Shown here: piece after piece, positions 53,403-63,639 of the stretch
How positions within the stretch are numbered: position 1 is the first letter of the stretch
How the letters are laid out: the number at the start of each line of letters is the position of its first letter
Assembly: GCA_037127475.1 (NCBI GenBank)
Contig: CM073760.1
Coordinates: 11,371,536 to 11,435,535, forward strand
Source: Arma custos
Lineage: Eukaryota; Arthropoda; Insecta; Hemiptera; Pentatomidae
Direction: 5' to 3'
DNA: 64,000 nucleotides
Translations under genes and position numbers: made by a program
The notes under the pieces: model-generated
Databases searched by the model: none
Told to the model about the DNA's origin: nothing
What the model saw: only the letters and a program-made list of their open reading frames with translations

Positions 53403-54350
53403 ATTATTTTAAAAAATGACTAATAGCAAAGCCATAGTTCCTGACTTCTTTAAACCGTTACCAAAATATAGCACTCTTTTAAACTACTTCTTATTGCATC
53501 ATTACGATTTTAAGGCTATTATTTCAATACAGAGAATGCTGTGAAATATTATTAAAACATTTTTTTATAATCTGTAAGTTTGTTTTCGCCTATAAAATTA
53601 AACTAACATAAAAGTTCGTTCATTATTTTATTTAATGCAAAATATTCAATATATTATAACAGTACTAATATTTTAATAGGCTCAATAGGACGGTGCGAAA
53701 TAAATACTGAGCTTCAATTTTCAGAATAATTTCAAGATACGTCTAATAAAGCATAAAGTACCTTATTAACTCTCCTAATAGATGGTGGGGTCATCAACCA
53801 CCCCAAGCTCCTGTTTTTGACTCTCCCGAAGTCAAAAACAAAGTTATGCTCACTGGGGCCAAGGACATTTATTCTTGGACTATTTGTAACACGAAGAGTG
53901 GAGTGCTAACAAATTTCATGCACAAAATAAATCACTGTGGATTATTTTTTTTTTCTAATAAACGAGGATGGGGTCCCGCAACGACCCCACATAGTAGTAC
54001 TGTCAGCATTATTTCAGATCGCCGAATTCACAGACGGCGAATTTTAAAGTTCTTTATATAACTTTCTAGAAGAATATCTCCAGTTACAGTTTTAGTTGGT
54101 CGGTATGGGTTCCAATTACGGCCGCTAGCTGAGTAAATATTTTCTAGAAGTCGTTCAAGCTTTGGTGTTCTTTTGTTGGGATTCTCTCACTTTCTTTCTT
54201 CTACAAATTCTTTGATGTGTGTCAGTTCCTAGATATTTCTCAGATGAGTTAGGTACCAACTAAACGAAAGAGAGAAAGGTTGGGGGAGGGGCTAGGTTTT
54301 TACATGAGAAGAGGGAAGGAGATACTTATTCCCAAGAAAAAATAACACTA
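53403..54350. other. Unassigned region with TGGGGTC hairpins
   Basis: Two short GC-rich hairpin-like blocks are present: GGTGGGGTCATCAACCACCCC-type (53783-53803) and GATGGGGTCCCGCAACGACC-type (53968-53990). A third relative is at 55489-55512. No gene was recognised. Confidence 0.45.
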
Positions 54351-54380
54351 AAGTAAATCTTGTTTTTAATGTTTGCCATA

Positions 54381-55142
54381 CCAATCCTATATACAGTTTA
54401 TACAGCTGACATCCCAACTCATCCTAATACTATCCTTACCACGTATGCTGATGATACATGTGTATTATCAGTCAACACCAATCCAGTTATTGCATCCCAA
54501 AGCCTCCAATCCCATATCACTGATCTTGAAGAATGGTGTCAAAACTGGAGAATTAAAATAAATTCTCAAAAATCGCATCAAATCACTTTTACCTTACGTC
54601 GTAAACCAATGACTTCCTGCCCTACAGTATCCTTTAATAATATCCCTCTGGTGCCTGTAGAACAGATCCGATACTTAGGGTTGCACCTTGACAAACGATT
54701 AACCTGGAATCCTCATACAAGACTGAAAAGACAAGAAACCGCACGACGTTTCAGGCTACTTCAACACTTACTAGACAAACGTTTTAAGCTCCCGATTAAC
54801 TACAAAAGACTCATCTACATGACCATCATAAGACCTATTTGGACTTACGGAGTAGAGCTTTGGGGCTCCACTAAGCCATCGAATTCCTCTCGTATCCAAT
54901 CCTTACAGTCCAAGATTCTTCGTAAAATCCTCAATGCTCCTTATTTTGTTAAGAATAAACTCATCCATAACGACCTTGATGTCCCTTTTGTTGCTGATTT
55001 GGCCCGAACCCGGTATCTATCCTTTCATAACAAACTTCATTACCACTCAAACCCTCTAGTTTCAAACCTAGCTTCCTCTTCAATTCCCGATAATCCTCCG
55101 AGGCGTCTGAAAAGAAGATGGCCACGAGACCTCCTTACTTGA
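54381..55142 (+). pseudogene. Jockey-type reverse transcriptase, truncated
   Basis: 253 codons without a stop. The protein begins PILYTVYTADIPTHP, then TILTTYADDTCVLS with the YADD catalytic aspartates, CQNWRIKINSQKSH, RYLGLHLDKRLTWNPH (thumb region), RPIWTYGVELWGSTKP and the basic end RRLKRRWPRDLLT. It lacks the endonuclease domain and the fingers/palm blocks upstream of YADD, so it cannot be active. The open frame extends 5' to 54360, but those codons, including the only nearby ATG (54369), lie in the target-site duplication and are not part of the element. Confidence 0.9.
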
Positions 55143-55276
55143 ACATTGATTTGAGTACTACCAGTGGGTAGTTTCTCTACATTTCATTATCATGTCATTA
55201 TATATCACTTAGCCTATTTACTTGTTGTATTATTGTAATACAGTTGTAGATATCAATAAATAAATTTAAAAAAAAA
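54381..55276 (+). mobile_element. Jockey-type LINE, best-preserved copy
   Basis: 5'-truncated at the conserved reverse transcriptase block before YADD, with full C-terminus, 3' UTR and poly(A). AATGTTTGCCATA at 54368-54380 and 55277-55289 is a perfect 13-bp target duplication, which fixes both ends and proves insertion by target-primed reverse transcription. Confidence 0.93.
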
Positions 55277-55289
55277 AATGTTTGCCATA

Positions 55290-56080
55290 AAAACATTTGT
55301 ACAGATCCACAACATATTTATGCATTCATTGTAAGGAGGCACTTGAGACTTGGAATATGTTCGTAGTTCACTAAAGTGAATTATTTTGAAAATTAATAAC
55401 ATTTAACATTTTGAGAGTTCAACAATTTTTGCTACTGCTTTTCTTGACTCTTAGATGGATGATATCATCATAGCTGATGGCAGAAAAAGATGGGGCCTTC
55501 CAGGGACCCCACCTGGTATCACTTGTAACTTTTTTCATAATGTTAGGATATTAGTAGCAGTAGTAGTAGGTATTATGGTATCACTAATGGTCATTGTATA
55601 ATTTGTAAATTTGGGGTTGGTCAATATTTATATTTATCCAAAATCACTAGGCCTGGACGTAATACTGCCCAAAATTTAAAACAAGACAGGTATCAAAATG
55701 TTCGTCTTGTTTAGATGCATTTTTACAAACACATGAGATCCCTTAAATTATTCAAATAATATTAGGCTCCATTTAGATTTTTTTATACTTTGTATAAATT
55801 TTCATATATTTAACAACGTCTTTATTTGCCTAGCGACTTTGCAATGCTCATTGAATTGGTAATTCATATTTGAATTTATTTATCTAAATAAAATTCAATT
55901 CGTTTTAATTGTTTTTGAACTTACGGTTCGTAAATATATACTGATTTTTTTAAAAACCAAAAACATTTTCTATTATCATGAGCTAATAATTAAGTTTATG
56001 CGGAAATTTAGATAGAAAACGAAAGTAAAATATTTCGAACACAGCACATTTAAGCATAGTATAAAAGCCGAATTTATTTA
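55290..56080. other. Spacer, nothing recognised
   Basis: Contains the third GGGGCC/GGACCCCA hairpin-like block (55489-55512). Otherwise AT-rich. Confidence 0.45.
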
Positions 56081-56084
56081 GAAT

Positions 56085-56090
56085 AAAAAA
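56085..56090 (-). terminator. Pol III terminator of tRNA-His copy C
   Basis: Six T on the minus strand, five bases beyond the discriminator. Confidence 0.85.
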
Positions 56091-56096
56091 TGTCCT

Positions 56097-56167
56097 GCCG
56101 TGACCAGGATTCGAACCTGGGTTATTGCGGCCACAACGCAATGTCCTAACCACTAGACGATCACGGC
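56097..56167 (-). tRNA. tRNA-His (GTG), copy C
   Basis: Identical in sequence to copy B over the mature tRNA as far as read: perfect 7-bp acceptor stem, A box in TCGTCTAGTGGTTAGG, anticodon GTG in loop TTGTGGC, B box GGTTCGAATCC. The minus-strand open frame 55983-56174 crossing it is an artefact. It is likely functional. Confidence 0.97.
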
Positions 56168-56228
56168 TGTCCAAGAAGTGAAAGACATCTGGGGTATAAG
56201 AGATAATGAACCGCGAAGGAGAGAAAAG
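56168..56228 (-). promoter_or_regulatory. Conserved 5' flank of tRNA-His copy C
   Basis: Minus strand: CTTCGCGGTTCATTATCTCT, ATACCCCAGA, CACTTCTTGGACAG; colinear with copies A and B. Confidence 0.6.
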
Positions 56229-56766
56229 AAAGTTGTCCAGCCAGAAAAGCAGTCTTAAAAATTAATTAAAATAATATAAGTTAAAAATAACATTATGTTA
56301 CAGCATTTTATTGATTTATATGAACGATACGTCATATGATTTTTAAAATACAAATAAAAAAATCAAGCTTTATTTATTCTAAATTTTAAATAGTAATAAA
56401 CATAAGGGACGGATAAATTAAAAATAATAAGACATAATAAGACCTTAAATTGTAATAATAACACGTATTATTTTAATGTTAACATCTTTAAATATGTCTT
56501 TAAAAACTAAGGCAACTACTTGTTGACCGTGCACTAGAGAAGTTGAAAGCTAAACACATTTTCTTTCTCGTTTGCTTTATCTGTTTGGAATTAACACAGT
56601 CCATTTTTTAATTTTAGCCCATTTAAAGTACTGAACATTTAGAACATTTAGGATTTTTGAAAATGAGTTACCAATTTTTGATAGTATTGATAAAAAGTCG
56701 ACAAGTGTTCAACCGTTTCGTTCTTAAGTTCTAAGAGATAAAAAAAAATAATATTTCGAGTTTTAG
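56229..56766. other. AT-rich spacer, nothing recognised
   Basis: No motif seen. Confidence 0.45.
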
Positions 56767-56778
56767 AATTAATAACAT

Positions 56779-57476
56779 CCTAAACCAACGACTTCCTGCC
56801 CTCCTGTATCGTTTAGTAACAATCCACTGATTCCTGTAGAACAGGTCCGGTATGTAGGACTGCACCTTGCCAAACGCTTAAAATGGAATCCTCATACTAG
56901 ACTGAAACGATAAGAAACTGCTCGCCGTTTCAAGGTACTTCAACATTTACTAGACAAACGCTCTAAGCTCCCAAATAATTTTAAAAGACTCATTTACCTG
57001 ACAGTTATCAGACCTAGTGATTAGACCCATCTGGACCTACGGAATAGAGCTTTGGGGCTCCATTAAGCCATCGAATTCCTCTCGTATTCAATCCTTACAA
57101 TCATAAATCCTTCGTAAAATCCTCAATGCACCTCACTGTGTTACGACCTTAATGTTCCGTTTATTGCTGATTTGGCCCGAATCCGATATCAATCTTTTCA
57201 TGACAAACTTCATTTCCACTCAAACCCACTAGTTTCAGACCTCGCAACCTCTGCAATTTCCGATAATCCTCCGAGGCGTCTGAAAAGAACATATCCATGT
57301 TCTTGGAGGCAAGAAGGTGGCCTCGTGACCTTCTAAGCTGAACTTTTTATTTGATTACTATCATCGGGTAGTTTCTCTACTTGCCTTTGTCTCTGGACAT
57401 GATTTATCTTTCACTATATTTACTTGATGTATTCTGTATACTATTGTAAATTTCAATAAACATATTTAAAAAAAAC
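56779..57476 (+). mobile_element. Jockey-type LINE, 5'-truncated, rearranged
   Basis: KPTTSCPPVSF-like start, then VEQVRYVGLHLAKRLKWNPH, a TAA in LKR-QETARRF, VIRP followed by a short internal duplication (AGACCTAGTGATTAGACCC), IWTYGIELWGSIKPSNSSRI, and an insertion (ATATCCATGTTCTTGGAGGC) before the final RWPRDLL. AATTAATAACAT at 56767-56778 and 57477-57488 is the target duplication. Confidence 0.88.
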
Positions 57477-57488
57477 AATTAATAACAT

Positions 57489-58000
57489 ACTCGTAGTCTT
57501 CCAAGCTGCATACATAACATAAAAATACATATATATAATAATTGATTTTTAGAGAAATGATATAAATTTGCATTATATCATTATATATATATATATATTT
57601 TAACCTAGGTCATGAAGGCGGACCTGCCTCCGTTTTTTACTGTCGATAACTAATTTTAGTATACAAATTTCATTTAATTGTACTACAGTAGGTACTCAAC
57701 GTTGTGGGTATCGATTATTGTTGCAATCGATGTTCAGTTTAGTACTTATTTTGTACCTCTCTAGCGGATAGCCTATTAAAACATGGGAACATAATTAGTA
57801 TTGTAATATAATAAGACATTGATTATTTCGCATTAAATAAAATAATAGAATGTTTTTATTTTAGGTTTTTTTTTATAATTAAAAAATAATAGTTTTAATA
57901 ATCTTATTACTTATCTTAATACATTTTTATATTACCTGAAAGAGAGTGTTAAAAAATTATAATGTGTATAATTATAATGCTTATGTTTTATAAATCATAA

Positions 58001-58066
<66 letters not shown>
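57489..58066. other. AT-rich spacer with (TA)n
   Basis: TA tracts at about 57583-57599 and 58003-58066. Nothing else was recognised. Confidence 0.5.
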
Positions 58067-58067
<1 letters not shown>

Positions 58068-58075
<8 letters not shown>

Positions 58076-58245
58076 GGATCGGTGAAGAGAACGGATTTGT
58101 CTGACGTGGATACGACCCCTGGTAGCTCAGTGGTTTAGAGCACTGCACCGGAGATGCAGACGACCCGGGTTCGAATCTCGGCCAGGACGAATCTTTTCTC
58201 TTTAACACAAAAATATTTAAAAATAATTACCATCAAAATAACAAT
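58068..58245 (+). mobile_element. SINE-A copy with complete tRNA-like cloverleaf
   Basis: A 5' extension (ACGGATTTGTCTGACGTGG) precedes a tRNA-like unit at 58118-58186: acceptor CCTGG/CCAGG, D-arm GGTAGCTCAGTGGTTTAGAG, anticodon arm CTGCA-CCGGAGA-TGCAG with loop triplet GGA, T-arm CCGGG-TTCGAAT-CTCGG. The tail AATCTTTTCTCTTTAACAC and AAAAATATTTAAAAAT follows. The shared tail and 5' part in other copies mark it as a SINE, but it is near enough to a tRNA to score as one. The open frame 57981-58208 is an artefact. Confidence 0.8.
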
Positions 58246-58364
58246 TAATAAAAATAATTTATAAATAATATTATTGATGTAAGCCAACATGATCCTAATT
58301 TAAGTAATGTTCAATGAACATTCTTTCCTGTTTATACATCACTAAAATTGCGAGAACACGGGAA

Positions 58365-58410
58365 TATAGGGTAGGTGAAAAGAACAGATTTGTCTGACTT
58401 AAAAGGGCTT
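58365..58410 (+). mobile_element. SINE-A 5' scrap
   Basis: TAGGGTAGGTGAAAAGAACA and GATTTGTCTGACTT match the 5' part of the copy just upstream. Confidence 0.55.
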
Positions 58411-58439
58411 TTCAAGAGCGGCCGAATGGTAACAATAAA

Positions 58440-59310
58440 ACACCACATGACCGAGTCAAGCAGTGCCAAAACCAACTTTATGCGGCTTCAAGTCGCGTCG
58501 CATTGTTATATAGCCTTTATATGATCAATAACCGAAACGAATTCATGTTTCATCACGGATGTGGTCAGGCAAGAAGACGCCTAATAGAGATACGAGATGA
58601 GTACCGGAGATTGACCCAACATCCGTTGCCGACACTAGTTGCCAAAGTAAAAAAAGTTGTGATAGTTGATCAGCGTTGTTTACACTTTAATGAACAAAGC
58701 TTGGACGCGCACTCAGAAGACATCCCTACCGATTCCATCATCCATCGATCTGATTATGCGGCAATCAGGGAGACGGGTGTAAGATTTCATGCCTGTGAAT
58801 ATGCCTAGCTTTGATCTCAGATCATATTGTAATAGCGCTTTGCGCAGACAAATTGTATCTACATCATCGGTAGCGGTATAAGCATCATCGCAAAGTCGGT
58901 GGAGTCGCCATATATCGCTACATCAATACCTTCACTGATTATAACAGAGTTAGTATTGACATTTCGATTATTTATTTGGTAATGAAAGACACCAAAATCT
59001 GGTGATGTCTGTCTAGTAAATGTAAAGCAAAGCATCTTAAAATTCATTCTCAGGCGGGTGTACGTCCATCCGGGCACAGTGTTAGCCGAAATTAACATAA
59101 CACTTTATGTTACGATCGCAATTACAATATTCCAAAAACATCGCTATATGTATAACCGATTGCGAGACTGTTCTTACTACACCGATTATTATAGTCGGAG
59201 ACTTGAATGTTAATTGCAAGACCGCTCATTGTCCGGCTTCATTCTCAGCGCGTTCAATTTACATCGAAACTTCTTCAGTTGAAGAAGAAGTTGAATGTAG
59301 TTACAATAGG
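58440..59310 (+). pseudogene. Decayed transposon protein with endonuclease (EEP) fragment
   Basis: An open frame at 58503-58805 reads FHHGCGQARRRLIEIRDEYR and further protein-like but unassigned sequence. Downstream, in other frames, come VGGVAIYRYINTFTDYNRVS (about 58897-58955), RRVYVHPGTVLAEINIT (about 59050-59100) and TPIIIVGDLNVNCKTA (about 59182-59226). GGVAIY, then xxYxHPG, then GDLNVN is the order of landmarks in the endonuclease/exonuclease/phosphatase domain of LINEs and of some Helitron-like proteins. Several frameshifts are present. Base composition is closer to coding than the flanks. Confidence 0.55.
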
Positions 59311-59330
59311 TAATATATATATATTGTTTT

Positions 59331-59968
59331 AACGTTTACCAGAAACCTCGATGTATCTTTTAGTTATATTGTAACATAGTAATTATTTGTTTACTTGATT
59401 TTAACTTTGAATACATAGATAATAATATTTTATATAAAAAATATTACCCGTTACGTAAACGTAATCACGTAAAACACACGGGCATGTCCATGACACATTC
59501 ACACTCCATTTTTATTTGACAAAATTATAGTGGATTCATTTTAAAGAGAAATACTTAATGGACGAGCGTATAATAGGTTTTAATTATGAAAATGATGATG
59601 AAAAGTATTTTTAATATATTGTTTTTGCATAATAAACGTTTTCTAGAAATAAATAAAACATTGTTTTCTAATATAAACTGTGCAAAATAGACGTATACTT
59701 GATTTTATCATTTATTTTACATATTGCCTCCGTTTTCCGCAAATATGACTATGAGAACAATATTCAGTGATTCATGCTTAAACAATGAGCTTGAAATTCT
59801 ATTGTACAAGTCCCATAAATACACCTGGCTGAGGTTATTCTACTGTAGTGTTCCCACAAAAGGCTAGAGAGACAATATAGCAGCTTCTTTCAGGCTAAAT
59901 CAAATGGAAATTGCCGCATTGGTTATCACTGTATCAAAAATAAATTATATATTAGAATGATAAAGGAG
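59331..59968. other. AT-rich spacer, nothing recognised
   Basis: No motif seen. Confidence 0.45.
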
Positions 59969-59971
59969 AAA

Positions 59972-60110
59972 GAGCGGGGCGTCTCAGTGAATAGAGCGCT
60001 GTGTTGCTATACTGAAGGCCCTGAGTTCAAATCATGCTGTGACAGATGAATCATATAATCTGTTATCAGTCATAGACGGCCCTTATCTGTAGACACGTCT
60101 ACTATACTAC
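59972..60110 (+). mobile_element. SINE-B 5' part
   Basis: GCGGGGCGTCTCAGTGAATA, GAGCGCTGTGTTGC and the B box region CTGAGTTCAAATCATGCTG; body truncated after GTAGACACGTC. Confidence 0.7.
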
Positions 60111-60223
60111 AAGAGACAATTTTTTAGGTACAATTAATGTATCAACAATGCGTTATAATCGTACTAATGTCAATATTACATTTAGACTAGTGTGTGGTTT
60201 AATAATTCACTAAAAACCTTATG

Positions 60224-60368
60224 GACCAAAACATAGGTGGGAAGATTGCTTTAAGACCGCCATTACGGATTCGGGTTTGAAGCAGTCGCTGGAGATAAGT
60301 TTGTAAACATCGATTGCTGCTTCTGTATCGAGTCTTAGGGCCTGTCAAGTCTTTATTTTTATTATCAT
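60224..60368 (+). pseudogene. LINE protein C-terminal tail, family 2 (copy c)
   Basis: GPKHRWEDCFKTAITDSGLK then ASVSSLR in the frame of copies at 20886 and 52645, with one internal stop. Confidence 0.6.
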
Positions 60369-60444
60369 TTATGAGGGGTGATTATCTATGAGGTAGTTAT
60401 ATGTTGAGTTTATGTTATTTATTTATTATACTCACTCTACGTTA

Positions 60445-60786
60445 TACAATAACCCGGGCCTCCTCCACCATAGCTGATCTCCATCTTGCGCTATTCTTCT
60501 CTATTGTTGTTCATCCAACAGCTTTTAAGTCAACATTGTTCAGTCATCTGACTCGAGGACGTCCTCTACTTCGTTTGTCGACTGGTTTCTCATAGAGCAT
60601 TCTCTTAGATTTCCTGTGCTCTGACATTCTTATCACATGCCTCATCCATCTAATTCTGTCTTTCTTTATCAACATCACCATGTCCGGCTCCCCATACAGC
60701 TCCATCAGCTTCTCATTTCTTCTTCTTCTCCATACCCCATTTTCGGCCACTCCGTCCCATATTCTTCTTAATTTTTTTCTTTCCAT
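60445..60786 (-). pseudogene. LINE reverse transcriptase C-terminal region (RTE/craniofacial type)
   Basis: Minus strand: MERKKLRRIWDGVAENGVWR, RRRNEKLMELYGEPDMVMLI, KKDRIRWMRHVIRMSEHRKS, RSRGRPRVR, then two TGA codons where TGG is expected, and SARWRSAMVEEARVIV. The succession RIRW-HVIRM-RGRPRxRW is the well-known C-terminal signature of many animal LINE proteins with an endonuclease-reverse transcriptase annotation. It is only the last ~110 residues. The family differs from the Jockey copies in this window. Confidence 0.78.
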
Positions 60787-61194
60787 AAGTTGACCATATG
60801 TTCTGATAGCTTATATTACATGTTGAATATTTAAGCTTAGATTTGTGTTCAATATAGAATATGTCTGCTAACATTTTCCTAGATTCATTCAAAATAAGAT
60901 TGGATTTGAGTTGAATTTTCTTCAGATTCTGGAAATTTTCGATAGGAATTCAAGTTTTTCTTTATGTTTTTAAACAACAAATAATTAACTATTTTCTTTA
61001 ATTATTTATAAATAGCTCAACCATATAAGTAAGGACAAATACCCTCACACCTAAATTAGGCCTATTGTAGCAGCCACAGAGAGACAAAGACACTCTCACC
61101 AAAGAAGTGGGCCTACATTAGAGACAAAGAGGAAATATCCTTTGAGGCACCTCCCAAATTACATCGTGACATGGAGGTGTTCTGTAGGATGTCT

Positions 61195-61225
<31 letters not shown>

Positions 61226-62095
61226 ACACACGTACTCACTCACTCTCCTCTCTGTCTTGTCTAACAGAAAGGACATTTTACCATATTTATTATTCAGGTT
61301 TCTTTCTCAGCTTTACATTTCTTTGTTGAATAATTAAATACAAGTGAATGATGTGAGTATGCATTTTTAAATCTAAACCTACAAGTTTATACGATACTTA
61401 GAATAATTTATTTCTTTATGGAAACATGCAGTGTAGAAATTATTTTGATTAAAAACAGATATAATTAGGTATATATTCACCTATACATGGACATATTATA
61501 CCACTTTTTTCATACAACATAACAGGCAGTCTTGAGAAAGCTTATATTATAACTCTTAAATGTCTGTAAAATGTTCCATTTCTAGAATTTACCTATGAAT
61601 TCATTGTTTTTTTCGCTCTAAATGATCCTAACTAATTAACTTATTACATTTTCATTTAGATTCCACTGGACTATACTATATAATATTTAATTTATGAAGT
61701 AAAAAACTTATTACATTTATAAATAAAGCACATTTAATTGTAGGAATAGCAGTGCTCTACCTGTTTTTGCTCGGAGATAGTAAGCGAATTCGCTCATCGG
61801 GTGAAGAGCATAAACATGACTGAGAGATATAAATCTAATTTAATTTGTTTTAGTTATCCTTAAGATATTCAAGAAGTTTTGAGGCTATAATCCTGTTGAT
61901 GGTTCGCTAAAAGATATGAAAATGTTGAATAGTTTGCTTTTGGAAAAGAAAAATTCTGAATAATGTGATAATAATTGATGGAATAAGAAGTGATGTGCCT
62001 TTGCTACCTTAAAACAAACTAAAAATATCTTTATATCACTTCTTCTTCTTCTATTTAGTTTATTTATTCTTAAGCTATTTAGTTTGCTTTGAATA
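60787..62095. other. Unassigned region with (CA)n
   Basis: A GC-richer stretch at 61030-61200 (CAGCCACAGAGAGACAAAG) lies before the CA tract. No coding signal was seen. Confidence 0.45.
61196..61230. repeat. (CA)n microsatellite
   Basis: CA tract with one TA interruption, the only CA-type tract of this length in the window. Confidence 0.95.
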
Positions 62096-62099
62096 GATT

Positions 62100-62275
62100 T
62101 TCTACCATGCGGGTTATTAGCCTCGCGATGGAGGCCCCGTATCCTCCGGACAACTGGTCTCCCGAATATTTATTTTACTACACTCTCCGGTACTGGGTTT
62201 CCCCCAACTTGGAGGACCAGTGACTAATTGCAGTCAAATGACTGAACGATGGAGCTCCCTACCCCATTTTTTATA
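62100..62275. other. GC-rich island of unknown origin
   Basis: TTAGCCTCGCGATGGAGGCC, GGACAACTGGTCTCCCG and TTGGAGGACCAGTGACTAA stand out from AT-rich flanks. The block contains short inverted repeats (ACTGGTC with GACCAGT). It could be a SINE body; no second copy is in this window. Confidence 0.4.
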
Positions 62276-63130
62276 TTACAGAAGGATTAAAAAATTATTT
62301 CAACATATTAACACAACAATAAGCTTTTCCAATGATTATTATGTAGTATCAGTTTAACAGTAATGTATTCTTTTAAGACTGTACTGGGAACATATCTCAG
62401 CTGAAAAGATTTATTCTAATAAAACATCTGCTTTATTTTAATTAAAATGATTTCTGTTAATGGTTCGAGTTAAGTGACATTATTTACATTTGTTTTGTTT
62501 TCTTTGAGTCCAATATTCAACTAATTAATGATATTTCTTTCCAAAGAAAAGCTCTTTATACATAAAAATGTAAAATATCATCTTCAATCAAGGCAACTTC
62601 TCAATACGTTCTGCGAAATTATTCTCAAAATTCATCTTTCAAACATCTCCTCAAGAATTTGATCCTCATAATTGAAGGATCAATTAAAATGAAAAAGTTA
62701 TATCTTTGTATCATTTTATAATTTGAATATTTTTTTCTCTTATTATAAAACAATGCCCTTGTCAGAAATTTGTGAATTAATTGAATGGTAAAAAATGCTG
62801 CTATCTATATTTCTTTTTGTGCTGTTGTATGAAATGAAGTAATACCAGGTCCACATGAGAAATAAAGAACGTATTATCCTATAATAGAAACAATGCGTTC
62901 TATAAAAATATCAAACAGTTGTGCAGGATTTATGAGATGAGAACAATGGCGGTGTACAATATAGCAACGCTGTACTCAAACCCCTAAGTCATTGTGTTCC
63001 TAAAATGAAATTTCATAATTGAATATACATACCTGAGGAACTGTTTACTTTATAAAATAGCCGGTCTAATGTTTTTACATTAAAATAATATAAAATATTA
63101 TATATGAAATAATATATATAAAATAATATA
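62276..63130. other. AT-rich spacer, nothing recognised
   Basis: No motif seen. Confidence 0.45.
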
Positions 63131-63131
63131 T

Positions 63132-63635
63132 AGAGAGGAAATTAGTTGACCGGAAGATCTAACGTAAGGATGGAGATAGTTGGGGGTGCAGTCAAATTAA
63201 ACACCGAATAAGTGAATACTTATTTATTAATTGTGCAGACGTTTGCCTACTTTGTATATCATCTTCAGGGCTATGAAAGAAAAACAAACAAAACAAAATA
63301 ACTATAAAAAATACATTACAGTACCAAGTAAATAATAATATAATTTAGAGTAATAGAAAAGTTGAACGAAATAGTGAAGGAATTAGATGAATAAAAATTA
63401 TACAGAATAAATGTACAGAAAGGTGATAATGAAAACAAAATTTAACGAATTAGTGAAGGGTATATATGAATAAGAAAAATTATATAATAAATGTTCAAAA
63501 AGGTGATATTGCAAACAAAATACAAAGAGAAAAAAATAATAAACAGAAGGTTGCAAAATGAAAAAAGTAAAAAAGGATACATATAAGGGAGAGATGTGGA
63601 GCTCCATAGCTCTATTACGTAATAAAAAGTTCAGC
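63132..63635 (-). mobile_element. Penelope-like terminal repeat, single arm
   Basis: Plus-strand landmarks: AGTTGACCGGAAGATCTAAC, GGAGATAGTTGGGGGTGCAG, AAACACCGAATAAGTGAATA, then the decayed hammerhead-like motif (complement within 63237-63272) and AGGGCTATGAAAGAAAAACA. It continues beyond the motif with the same A-rich, GGTGATA-containing sequence for about 350 bp and abuts the Jockey copy. Confidence 0.68.
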
Positions 63636-63639
63636 TTAG

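Noticed and set aside
55983..56174. Minus-strand open frame across tRNA-His copy C
   Set aside because: It overlaps the tRNA and its flank entirely and has no protein family features.
16895..58208. Open frames made of Ile-Tyr repeats (16895-17122, 28153-28368, 44514-44812, 57981-58208)
   Set aside because: They are translations of (TA)n microsatellites and have no stop codons for that reason only.
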